Positions 1 to 11,740 of a DNA stretch of 64,000 nt are shown here, piece by piece. The stretch's first letter is position 1; every line of letters begins with the position of its first letter. The translations under genes were made by a program, and so were the position numbers. The notes beneath the pieces were generated by a model, which was not told the DNA's origin, did not search any database, and worked only from the letters and a program-made list of their open reading frames with translations. Where the stretch lies: the NCBI RefSeq assembly GCF_018446385.1, contig NC_056002.1, positions 34,024,063-34,088,062 of the forward strand, given 5' to 3'. This DNA comes from Zingiber officinale (Eukaryota; Streptophyta; Magnoliopsida; Zingiberales; Zingiberaceae).

Positions 1-2700
1 CCTTGGAGCAGAGTTGTCGGAGCAGAGTTGTCGAAGCTTGCACAGACAGTCACAACAAGAGCAATGTAGATCGGATGAGAGAGTTGTGTCTAGCTCGGTT
101 CTCGAGGGCTTCTTTTATAGGCAGAGTTCGGTCGACTGATCCTTTAGGTATACTAATGTCATGTCCCGAGGAGTCCCTGCTCGACAAATGGACAACATCT
201 CCACCCTTATAACAACATATAGAACTTGGATACAATGTCACAAGGTAGTACAAGTATAGTATCTACAACCCACACGACTAGAATTAAACACAACGACGCA
301 GTATAATATGTAGCCCACACGGTTAGAATAAAAACATGTGGAAGACATAAAGTAAAATATATAAACTAAAACAACTAATTGCAAGCCGGCCCGACTTGGC
401 ACAACAACAACAAAGCAAATACAAGATTCAAAGAGCTAAACTCCAAAATCGAGTCAAATTATTACAACAAGTCCACAAATTCATAATGCAAATAAAGCAG
501 GAAGCAAAACTAGAAAATCATCCTCGGATGTGACGTGGGATTGTCAATCAGGATACTTCAAGTGACCTTGTACCATCTACTTGTTACTTGGCGAAAATAA
601 AAGTACAAATAGGGGTGGTGAGTTTAAATGACTCAGCGGTATAAGACAGATAGTGCATGAACATAATATATCTAGAGATTCAAAGGTATATAGTCTCATG
701 GGGAAATAATAGCAAGAATAATAGTGACATCATAGTAAATATCCATACCTGAATTCATATATTAAGTAATAGAAAGTTAGGTGTAAGTGAGGATCTGCAA
801 CAATACTGCTCATAACTACAAGAGCAATATATATGACATATACATACTGCCAATAAGTAAACCAATGTCGATGCACATGCAACAGACATATTTCAATCAT
901 ATGTAACATATCACAGACATACAGATACAATAAATCAACAATATATGCAAACACAATATCATATGCATATGCATGGCATGGTCACTCCTGCCCACCCCTT
1001 AGCTACCATGACCCTGTGTGGTCAAGAGGTCGGGACAATGACAATTGTACAACACTCTAGCTACTACTACTCTTGAATGACCGAGTGGACAATTTGCATA
1101 GTAGCTGACTAGCTATATAACAACGGGGCCCCTGCTGCTCGCAATTCCAACTACCAATATCCATGAGTGGCCGAGTAGGCATGACAGGACAAACGACATA
1201 TACTTCAGCTACCACTACCCCTAAGTGGTTGAGTGTGCGTCTCTGGCCAACGACTCTCTCAACTACAAGGGAGACATAGTTGTCGACATGCATACAATGA
1301 TATGATGAGCAAGATGCGAATAGTCATCACCACAGATATATATAGCAATCAACTATGCTACAGTAAAATCAGTATGCTTAACAGAGTACATGTATATACA
1401 GCAATCAATGCGAGTAAACAAGGTATCTAGTATTTACTAAATATCATGGATAACAACGAGAGACTGTATAGATATCAAAACGATCATATCTAAGGTCAAG
1501 CATGTAAGTATCAAACTCAGGTAAAATATGAGTAGAGTCAAGGTAAATTCAGCAACTATCCAAATATAGCTCATGCACTAAGGTCAAAGTACTAAAGAAG
1601 TAAGGCAAGAAGTACCCGCCTTTATTTGTAGTTCGTTCCAATTGTCTTCAAGTCCATGAGATCACATCCAGCTTGAATCCTACCAATACAGAATACGACG
1701 CAAAACTAAGGATTTAAAATCAATATATCATCCTATTAATCCACTTACATTGATCAACATCTCACTAACCCCAATCCACTTAATCCATCAATTATTCATA
1801 TTAATCCACAATTCTAATCACGAGACTGAAACAATCTAACATAGGAAATGCACAAGCATCAAATAAGGACCTTGATAGAGCAACCTCTGAGTGATCCCAT
1901 TGAGATCCATGTTCGTCTTCTTTAGCTTAGGGTACATATCAACGTCTAAACGGTCACCGACAATCTCCCTTAATATCATACAATACTATCACTGTTGTTC
2001 AGGCATTTCACTCTATCAATTGAAGCAAATAGGATTTAATCCAACGTTAATTAATCCTTTACCCGAACTCACCGATAGCGGCTTAATAGTGGTCTGAAAT
2101 TGCCAGAAGAGTTGCAATCCAGATATAATGAAAGTTGTCCAAATCCGATGAAGGGCGGTGAAATTACTAGATGGAGTGGCTGTGCTCGACTGAAAATAGG
2201 AAATAGGGAGGCGATTGCCTTAAGGACAGTGGCGGCCTCAGGTTAGCAACGAACGCTAGCTGGGTTCGGCATAAACGGTAAGAGCGACGACAATGGTTGT
2301 CCGAGCTTGGCATAGCCAAAGGGCATCGACGCATATGAAATCGACGGCTCTCACATGATCGACTACGACATTGATTTGGCCTTAAGTGAAGGGTCGGGGT
2401 CGGCGGTCAGCGATCTAGAGCAAAGATTAGGGCATAGGCGGTGAATCGGGAGGAGATAGTGATTAGGGCACGGGGAGGTGTAGCTTGCCGGCAGCCGACA
2501 CGTTGATCGACCTCTGTTCGGGACCATCGTTCAGGGAGGAGAGGTAAAGGGCGATGTCTTGCTTGTGGCTAGAGAGGGGCTAGCGACAATGGATCGTGCG
2601 ACGTCAGGCGGTGGCGCGAGGAGTTGGGGAGGATGAAGGATTGGGAGAAATGAGGGGAAGGACTTAGGTTTTGATTTTATATCTAGGTTAATCAAATATA
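1..2700. other. Non-coding, retroelement-like DNA
   Basis: No reading frame here resembles a known protein. The base composition, short degenerate repeats (about 1000-1260) and absence of splice-linked frames suggest non-coding LTR or leader sequence of an old LTR retroelement. I could not find both ends or a target-site duplication, so family and limits are not established. A GC-richer stretch at about 2140-2640 has no convincing coding potential. Confidence 0.3.
1000..1260. repeat. Degenerate direct repeats
   Basis: Four loosely similar blocks follow one another. Each starts near AGCTAC or AGCTAT and contains a degenerate TGGNCGAG-like core (seen as gaccgagtgg, tggccgagta and tggttgagtg). 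Units are about 50-100 bp with low similarity. Blocks like these are common inside plant LTRs. No function can be assigned. Confidence 0.35.
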
Positions 2701-2904
2701 ACCTTTGGTTAAATTAAGTCAATCAACTCCTACTTAAATGGGTATTCCAAACAAGGTTTCCCTAAGTCTAATAGATCAATCCCTTTAAAACGTATCATAC
2801 AGACTCCATTTAAATCTCAAAAAATTTCTAAAAAATCACAGAAAATGTTATAAGATTATTTCTCTAATAACACTTATTATTTAAGTATCGTATCTTACAA
2901 CTGA

Positions 2905-3185
2905 TACTTCTATCGGTTGACTGAACCTTGTGCCTTCTTTCTTTACGTTGATCCGAAATCTTGTGATTTTCATTGTTCAATCGACTAATAAAGCCTATCG
3001 GTCGACTGAACACTTGAATTACCATTCCAGCGAAGATTCGATCTCCTGTAACTTCCATTTTGGGTTCACTCGACTTATTCTCATTATCGGTCGACCGATC
3101 TGCCTGTTTGCCAAGTTCGCAAGTTATGCCATTTTGGCTTGATCAGTCGACCAATCCTATGGTTCGGTTGATCGAACCTTGGTCA
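2905..3185. repeat. Array of GGTCGACTGAAC-like motifs
   Basis: The motif TCGGTCGACTGAAC and variants recur about six times in 280 bp, in both orientations, separated by AT-rich spacers. Neighbouring copies are partly self-complementary (for example tcggtcgaccga). It resembles a degenerate minisatellite in retroelement-derived DNA. I see no coding potential. Confidence 0.5.
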
Positions 3186-3597
3186 ACTTGGAACTCAGTT
3201 TTATCTGTAAAACAGATTTAGCACAAATACAATAATAATAGTGCTTTTGCAAAATAGAGTTATCCGGATATATTAATGTATAAACAAGATAGTAAGGACT
3301 TTGCTGATCTCAACGTAGAAACCTCCATCCTTTTCTTTAGTTGGATCAGCATCTAAAGTTTGTCCCTTATGGGACACAACCTCACTGCACTCCCTCCAGG
3401 AGCTTACCTCACTCATTTGTCAAACATCTAGTCCTCTAAATCTGTTTGGACTTTCTCTGCCCAGTGTCTGAATGCCTGATCCACTAAGACTTTTTCTGTA
3501 ATTCTAAATTAGCACAATAACAAATAGTAGTGCAAAATAATATTGGTAAAACTATACTTAGGTTTACCAAAATTCACTGGTCTTATCGATCGCGGTC

Positions 3598-3842
3598 ACA
3601 CATGCTTGGAGTTTACTCTTCCAAGACTTCTCACTACCTTGGGTTACCTCCCCCTAGGTACCTAGGGTTACCTCCTCTAAGGTTCCATTGCCTGGCTCTA
3701 AAGTTCACTCCTCCAAGACTTTTCATTATCTAGGATTACCTTCCCCTAGGATTTTACTCTTTACCTAGGGTTTTCCTCTTTACCTAGGGTTACCTCTCCT
3801 AAGTACCTAGGGTTATCTCTCCTTAGAATTTTCCTCTTACAA
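3598..3842. repeat. Minisatellite-like block with CCTAGGGTTACCTC units
   Basis: Short units built on tacctagggttacctcccc recur at least seven times with variable spacing, mixed with a second unit resembling ctccaagacttctca. The array is pyrimidine-rich on the plus strand. It is a degenerate tandem repeat with no gene in it, lying just upstream of the left LTR of the large copia element. Confidence 0.6.
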
Positions 3843-4105
3843 GCATCAGGTCAAGGTGACTTGCTTGGACTTGCTAGTCGCTTGGTAGACTACTCACCAC
3901 TTGCTAGTCATTTGATCAACCCTGACCTGATTAGACTTCTCAATTGACTATGTCAACCTTGACCAAGCTCCATTAAACATATTGTTAAATAACATCAAAA
4001 TGAGGTCGATTGGACCAACACATTTTTCTATATCTTGAATCTCAAATATGCTTGCATACAAGAATACCCTTAGTTCAACACTAGGGCATATTTTCTTTTG
4101 AATAC

Positions 4106-4151
4106 AACAACAACATCAACCAAGCCTTATCCCATTAGGTGGGGTCAACAT
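4106..4151 (-). repeat. 3' tail of an RTE/SINE-type retroposon
   Basis: Read on the minus strand, a short GACCCCACCTAATGGGATAA-like segment is followed by an interrupted (TTG)n tail. This resembles the 3' end shared by many plant RTE-type LINEs and their SINE partners. Only the tail is present. A second, more diverged copy lies at 56625-56672. Confidence 0.5.
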
Positions 4152-4288
4152 TATTTTCTTTTGAATATATATATATATCTAAAACATGAATAAAAAAGAA
4201 ATAAAATTTTTAATCTCACCCTAAAATCATAGATGAACCCTTAGGTAGGAGAGGGTTATCTCCATGAGAACTTGATGTACTACTGAAG

Positions 4289-4581
4289 TGTTGGGCATGG
4301 GAGAAGTCGCATACCTCACTTGTTTCTAGGAGAGGTTGCATCCAAGTGGAAGAAACGAGAAGTTGAAATATGATCCTGCTTATCGTCAAATGAGGAACAT
4401 CCAAGTAGGTTATTAGGATTTGGTTTGCGACCATTGAAGAGCTCTTCATTTTGTAATTGCTCTTTCGACGGTGAGCTCGAATCTTCTGGCGACGAGCACG
4501 AATAACAGGATTCATCCTTGCAGATCACTGTAAGTTTTATTGTTTTTGTATTTTAGTATTTCATGCTTTTCAATTCCTTCA
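4289..4581 (+). repeat. Left LTR of the large copia element
   Basis: The segment starts TGTTGGG and ends ...CCTTCA directly before the primer-binding site. It matches the right LTR over the blocks containing tacctcacttgtttctagg, gaagagctcttcattttg and tttagtatttcatgc. The two copies differ by substitutions and by length differences at both ends of the shared blocks. Confidence 0.88.
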
Positions 4582-4594
4582 TTGGTATCAAACC

Positions 4595-6800
4595 ATTAGA
4601 TTGGAATGCATGATTCCTATGCATTTGAAAATTCTTTTCTGCACTGTTAAAATCACAATATGTCACTGGGCAAAACCACGACTGAGTTGTGATCTGCGAC
4701 CTTCGCTAGGCCTTGAACGAAGCAGCCAAACCCACGGAAATTTCCTCCGAAATCGGTAATAGGGTAAGCCACCGAGTTGCTTGCCGGTGACATCACTGCT
4801 ACAGAGCAGCATGCTATGTCAGGCAGGGAAATCGTGGCCGGAGCCAGGCTCGTGTCACAGAGGTATGTCGACAACGACATACTAGATCCAGAGAAGGTTT
4901 CCCGTTTGGCCGGCGATGTTCCAGTGGCTGGGGGTGAGCTGAAAATAGTGTCTTGTAGTTTTTTTGTGTTAACGGCCAATAGCGTCGTCGTCGGGCCAAG
5001 AGAGTCCATCGCCGGAAAGGATCGGCGACCGCCCTAGTAGGCAGGTGATTGGCCATCGTGGCAGGCGACCGCTGTCGTAGTTGTGTGGAAGCGACTTGTG
5101 GCGTGGGCGTAGTAAAGAAAGTCGAACAAAATTACTATTTGAGAAAAAAATTGATATATAAAAAAATCAGTTTGGTTACTTTTTTTTTTTTGTTTAAATG
5201 TATGTTTAAAAAACACATTTTTTTTTATGCATGGCATAACACCATTATGAAAAAAAAACCTTTAATTATTTTTTTAATGTACATGGATATTAATTGTAAT
5301 TGGGCTTATTAGATCACTAACTAGTTCATTGAACTAGACTAGGTTGGTTTAACAAGACCAATTTGGTTCACTTACACCCTGGTCTTGGTCAAACCATTAG
5401 TTGTTTTAACTAAACCAGTTTGGTCCAAATCAGAATTGGTCTAATCCAAAGATTAATTAATTGGGCTTGGATCAGATATGATCAAATGACCAAATTTGTT
5501 CTATTGGGTCAAATTTGATAAAATGGGTTAGACTTATTCTAATGGGTCAGACTTAATCCAATAGGTATTGGTTTGATCAAACGGAGCTGAGTTTGATCAA
5601 TAAGTTTTAGATTGACTTAAATGAGCTTAGATTCAATAATAGCAAAACATAGGTATAGAAGATCCCTGTCTAATTAGATTAGTTTTAACGAGGACAATGG
5701 ATCAAGCTTAGGATTTGGATTCCCAATCGACCGGTCTAATGGGTTCAGTCGACTTAGACTCCTGAAAATCGAGAAGATTTATTTATTCTTGATTAATAAT
5801 GTTGGTTCTATATATGTATAAATTGAATTAAGCCGGTTTTGTACTGGTTAGTCGGTTTTGTACTGACTTATTTAATTTTAATTTACATATGACACGGATG
5901 ATTACCACCTTAACTCATCATGAAGTGCGACGAAATGAGCGACGAGAGCAAATTCAGGAGATCGAGTATAACCTTGTTTATGGAGTCGATGGACACATTT
6001 GATGGCTCGATGGATTATTCTAGAAACTTGAGCGGGAAGCGTTTCCCGTCCTCGACAATTACTGAATTTGGGCTTTGATACATTCATTGTCGGTGTATCC
6101 CAAGGTGGTAGTAGACTGTATGGGGGCACCATAAAGAATGCTTCACATATTCAGAGTTATGTGAGGAACTGCTTCACCATATGGATGAAGAGGATCCTGA
6201 AAAGTTTGAGGAAGTTCTTGAAGAGGATCCGATTGTAGATCCAATGGAGAATCTTGAAGTTGTCCTACCCGAGATTGCCCCAAATAAGTCCAGGTTGAAA
6301 GAGATAATGTTGGTTGCTACACTAGTGTCTGTCCTAGTGGAGTGGTGTTAACCTATCTAGTTTGTTAGAGTTTTGTTATTGTTACTGTTGTTGCGTATAA
6401 ACAGTATTAGTCCGTTTAGGTTAGGTGAGTTTGTTATATGTTAACAATATGCAACATATTTATGTTAATGAGATGTTCATTCATATGTATATTTATGCTT
6501 ATTACTCTACATAATGCATGATAAATGATTAATGCAGATACTCTTTGATTAGTTCATTATGATTATAATTATAAATGATTAGTTCATTTAATTAAAGAAA
6601 AAGGTGAATAATGATGAAGTTCACTAGATGGGGTGTATGCAATATAATCCATCAATGATAGTCAGATTGGAAAATACAAATAATGAGTGGAAATATAATT
6701 ATCACTTGATTTTGTAAACTAATTCAAATTTATATTGAGTTGATAAAATATTACGTACATGTAATATATAATGAATATCTAAATAATTTGTTTATTTATG
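4595..6800 (+). other. Non-coding leader of the copia element
   Basis: About 2.2 kb separates the primer-binding site from recognisable gag. It has a GC-richer part (about 4650-5100), a run of short direct repeats around ttggtttaac and aatgggt-like words (about 5300-5600), and AT-rich DNA. No protein similarity is recognised. It may contain an unidentified insertion. Confidence 0.4.
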
Positions 6801-8129
6801 GTAGATTATGGCAACCTAGAACAGTATAGCTGAACTCAATATGGGAGAAAAACTTAATGGAGAAAACTATAAAATCTAGCACCTCAGGATATATAGTATG
6901 TACTTGAAGAACAAGAAGTTCTTGAAGCTATAAATCAGGTTATGGTAGAACCTATAGATGATCCCACTGCACATAGCAAACAAGATCTTGATGCCTATAA
7001 GGCATGGAAGAAAAAATACTCCACTGCAAAGGGCATATTGTTTAGTTCAATGGTTGATGACCTAACTTTTAAGTATGAGTCGTATCTTTCGGCTCACGCA
7101 GTCTGGGTAGTCCTTAAGGAGAAATATAGTGGAGTAAGTCTGAGCAAGCTTCTATAGCTGACGATCAAGTTTAACAGTTACAAGAAGCGTCCGAATGTTT
7201 CGATGGTTCAACATCTCAAGGAGACGTCGAACATGATTCAGAAGTTTAAAATTGCTGGTCATGAGTTGACCAATGTATAACAAGTTCAAACAGTTATTCG
7301 TTCCGTTTCAAATTCTTGTAGACCATGAAGCAAACCCTAACTTATAGTAAAAGTATCAAGACTTTCATTGATGTCTCACACCATGTAGAATTGGAGGTGG
7401 AGAAAGAGAATCCCCAAGGATTTTTGGATTGGCCTATGTGGCCATCGGTTTTGTTGGATCATCTGGATCTAAGAAAAAAAAATGATTTAAGAAGGGGAAG
7501 GGAAAGAAGCAAGAAGCTGATACTGTGGGGCAGGTATAATCAAGAAGAAGGGAAAGAAGATTGGAGTGAAACCTAAAAGCAAGTTGACTTGCTTTAATTG
7601 TGATAAGAAAGGTCACTTCGTTCGGGAGTGCACTGAGCCGAAAAAGGTAAATCTAAGTACATCTTCTTTTCTTAAGCATTTTGTTGCTAGTTTAGTATTG
7701 TTAGCTGATTCTTATCTTTTGTGGATTATAGATTCGAGAGTAACCAACCATGTAACTCGGAAGTGAGTTACATTTGTAGAGTACCGTCGGGTTCCAGCTG
7801 ACAACAAATGGATCTATGTGGTAAATAATTCAAGGTTGAAGTCAAAGGAGTCAGCACTTGCAAACTCAACCTCCATAGTGGTAGTGTTTTGTTTCTACAT
7901 GATATCCTGTATGCTCCTGAAATTTGACCGAATCTTGTTTCTGTTACATGTCTTCTTGATTTAGGGTATTGTATTAATTTTTACAGCCGATATGTTGAAC
8001 TTAAGATTGATTTGATATTAATTGAATATGATTTTTAAACAAATAGTTTTATCGTTCTTGATGTAGAACTAGATGTTAATTGTGCTATTAAGGATTGTTT
8101 TTCGAACATTGCTCTAACTAGTGATGCAG

Positions 8130-9650
8130 GTATAATTAATGAGGTTTGTGTTACGCTACCGCAAGAGCATGATTACGTCATCAGTAATATAAAAGATCGT
8201 TAAACCCACAGGGCTGATTATAAGCACCAGTGATGATCTCTCACAGAGAATTAGCTAAATAATTGACGGTTAAAAGTTACGCGCTAAGTAAAGGGAAATA
8301 GATTGAGAAGAGGAAAGAGAGAGGAGGAAACTTGGCTTGGGGAAATGTTCTAGGGGTTCGGTTTCATTGTGATGTTTATTAATATATCATGGTCCACCAA
8401 TTGCTATCCTCAATTAATATGTACTTGTAGGAAGTTAGATTTATTACCGGCTCTCCCATGCAGTGGTTAAGTCGGCATGCTATTTGGATCGATATCCCTT
8501 GCTATTAAACAGAAGTCATTCCTATGATCTTCGGTAACGAGTCACCCCTGTCAAGGGCCCTCGGTCATAAATCAAAAGAACACACTCATACTCAATTAAC
8601 TATAGAGATAAAGATAACAATTATGTGCAATTCCCTACTTCTTTATGGGGATTTGCTTTTCCTTTTAAGGTGCTTCCCTAAACATCCTGAAACGGTTTAC
8701 CCTTGTCACTAGGACCCCTCGGTCATACAATCTAGGGCATCCCCTCTACGGGATCAGCAATTCCACACAAACATCCAATCAAACATAAGAATTAAGTTCA
8801 AGCACAACAAATTCACATAAGATCAAATAGATACAAGGCATGATAATGTCATCTAGATAGGAAATTGGCATATCCATGAGTTCTTACATCAATCCATACC
8901 TCAATTACTCCCTTAATCATAAAATAATAGATCTATTCCATGGTAAGAAGAAAATGATCCAAAGACATAAGGATTGAAAGCATCCAAACCCAACAAGAAG
9001 AAGAAGGGAGAAGAATGCTTATTCGGTTGCATCGAGTGAGCTCTATATTTAATCCTTTGCTTACGGAATCGATGTGATGTTGGAAACAACCTCGGATCGT
9101 CGAACGGAGAGTGTGGAGAACGTAGATCGTCACCAAGATGGATCTCCCAAAGGGAGAACCTTCTTCCTCTTGAAAAGGGAAAGAGATCCCATTATATAGT
9201 GTTGGGCACGAATCTGGCATGACCTGTGCCACGGTCGTGTGGTATCCACACGGCCACCTTCTTCTTAGCTTCGGGTTAGGTGGCACGACCGTGTGAATTC
9301 ACATAGCTGTGTCTTGCTTGGTCTCTGGACAGGTGGCACGGTCGTGTGAAGTCACATGGCCGTATTCTGCTCTTCCTCTAGTAGGCCACACAGTCGTGTG
9401 AAGACACACGACCATGGCCTTTTCCTTCTCTACTTCTTTGACACGGCCGTGTGGATTCACACGGCCAGAGTCTTCTGTCCTCGTTTGCTCTTCAGATCGT
9501 CTACGAGCGCTGTTTTCGCCCCAAAAGTGACAATAGAAAACACACAAAACGCAGATCTCCGACAAAAAAGAGTAATTATGTTGAAAGTATGATAAGAGGT
9601 ATAGAAATGCACAAATAAAGTACATGAATGTACGTCAAAACATGCATAAA
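8130..9650. mobile_element. Non-coding insertion (LARD/solo-LTR-like) in copia
   Basis: Copia coding similarity stops near 8120 and resumes near 9660 with GAG-pre-integrase sequence, so about 1.5 kb of foreign DNA lies between. It has no recognisable protein. Its texture resembles the non-coding LTR at 42056-43704: a passage with gataagc-like and 'ccagtgat...tctc' words near one end, then long AT-rich stretches. It also holds a block of five CACGGCCGTG-type palindromes. Exact ends and target-site duplication were not determined. Confidence 0.5.
9227..9468. repeat. Five imperfect palindromes built on CACGGCCGTGTG
   Basis: Five units of the form CACG(G/A)(C/T)CGTGTG-3 to 4 nt-CACACGGCCGTG-like recur every 45-55 bp. 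Each can fold into a short hairpin with a small loop. The spacers between units are unrelated. The block lies inside the non-coding insertion at 8130-9650. Confidence 0.75.
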
Positions 9651-9986
9651 AGTGTATATGATCTATGCATATCAGTTTGGCATGATAGATTAGGACACAT
9701 AGGATAATAACGTATAAATCAATTGGCTAAAGAGGGTCTATTAGGCACTCGGGCTAAGATTCACTTGTCTATATGTGAGCATTGTCTTGCTGGAAAACCA
9801 ACTAAGAAACCTTTTGGTAAGTCTAATAGAGTCGAGTCACCATTGCATTAATTCATTCGTGTGATCTAATGAATGTGAAGGCTAGACATGGAGCTTCTTG
9901 TTTCATTACATTTATTGTTGATTTCTTTCGTTTCGGTCATGTGTATTTGATTTCTCATAAATTTGAAGTATTGGATTGCTTCATTC

Positions 9987-11740
9987 TGTTGGGTTTTTCG
10001 GGCCGCGAAAACCGCTTTTTCGCGTCGCGGAAACCCCGAATCACCCTAGCCAACGGATCTCGTGCGAAGAAAAATTCGAAAACATACGAGTACGAGTTAC
10101 AAAACTTCTAGATCTACATGATAAAGATCTTTACCATTGTTGCGTGCCCTTTTGCGTATCCCGCTCGTCCTAGGTATGCCGGATCTCGAAGTTGTCAATG
10201 TAGACAACTCTCTACACGTATCCACACGAACACACTAGGTGGAGGTGACCAAAAATCAAGGTGTGCTAGCACCTATGTGGTTCGGCCAAGGAAGGAGGAG
10301 AGGGAGAGCTTGAGAGGAAGAAGATGCAATAATACAACTTGAATGAAAAATGAATCCATTTCATTCAAAAATGTGGCCGGCCACTTCTCCATGTGTAACC
10401 CCAAATTAATTGCATTAATTGCAATTAATGTGAAGCCATTAAAGAGAATGACTTTGTAACTTCCATGAGGTGACACCCATGATGATGTGGAGTAACATCA
10501 TTGGTCCACATCAATGCCAACTCACCAATGAGGTGGCATAAAGTCAAGTCAAACTTGACTTTTAATCTTCCTCTCAAGTCAAGTCAAACTTGACCAAATC
10601 TCTTCTATGGTTGATCGAATCCAACCATTTGATTCAAGCCAACTTAATATAATGAATCTAATTCATTTAATTAAATTGATTCAATGAGTCAAAATCTAAA
10701 TTAGACTCATTGAACACATGAATCAACTTGAGTCGAACTCAAGTTAGCCCAATTAGGATTACTCTTAATCCAATTTAATTCATCAAATGAATCTAATCCT
10801 CTTGGTTCATCATATGAACCTAATCTCCATCTAATTGTCCTTAGTGTATGACCCTATAGGTTCTTGTAATGTTGGCAATGCCCCTAAACCCATTTAGAGC
10901 ATAAGTAATGAGCGGTATCTAGCAACACATCATTACTACCCGAGTTACAAGAATGTCGAGATCCGACATCACCTTGTGACTACTAATCGTGACTCTCAAA
11001 ATATGACAAATGTCCTTCTATCCTGACATCTAGATCGATCAACGCGTAGGCATGTATCATCCTCCCGACCAATCTAAATCTTGAACTCAAGTAGACTCAC
11101 TAAATCAAATGAGCTCAATATCCTATATCGACTCATTTGGGCATGACTTCGTGGTCTCACTCTATCGAGAATACCGATGTCTCTCGTCATATAGGAGGAT
11201 AGATCCCATCTACATCACATCCCTCTGCGTAATTTGTTATATACCCAATAATCGCCTTTATAGTTACGGGTGACGACGAAACCAAAGTACATAACCCCTT
11301 ATGGGGATCCATGGTGACTTCGGTCCAAGGACTAGTAGTCATACTAATAGCTGAGAAAGTATATGACACTCATATAACGATCCACGATACTTTCTCACGG
11401 CGGGTCATTCAATATACATTCTCCAATGTATACCCACGTGTCAACTTGATATCTCTATATCCATGACTGAGATCAAGTCATCGAGTTGACTTACATGCTA
11501 GTCTTATCGCATTAACATTGTCACTGAATGTTCAGAATGATTAAGAGTAGTGTTCCTATATCATCTCACTATCGGTTCAACTAACCGATTAATATAGTGA
11601 GAACCATCTACTCGAGGACATTATTATACTTAGTTTATTGGCCACCAATAATCAAAATCCAAATGCCTTTATTTATATAGAATATGATACGATAAGTCCA
11701 AAATACAATCATGAATGATTGGCTCTAACTCTAGCTAACA
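9987..11740 (-). repeat. 3' LTR of the nested copia element
   Basis: The segment reads TGTTAGCTAGAG... from the right and ends ...CCCAACA at its left limit. On the minus strand it is directly preceded by a GGTGGGAGAT polypurine tract (revcomp of 11741-11750). At about 1.75 kb it is long for copia. It includes a GC-rich end at 9987-10070 and a long AT-rich body with a typical plant LTR texture. Confidence 0.75.
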
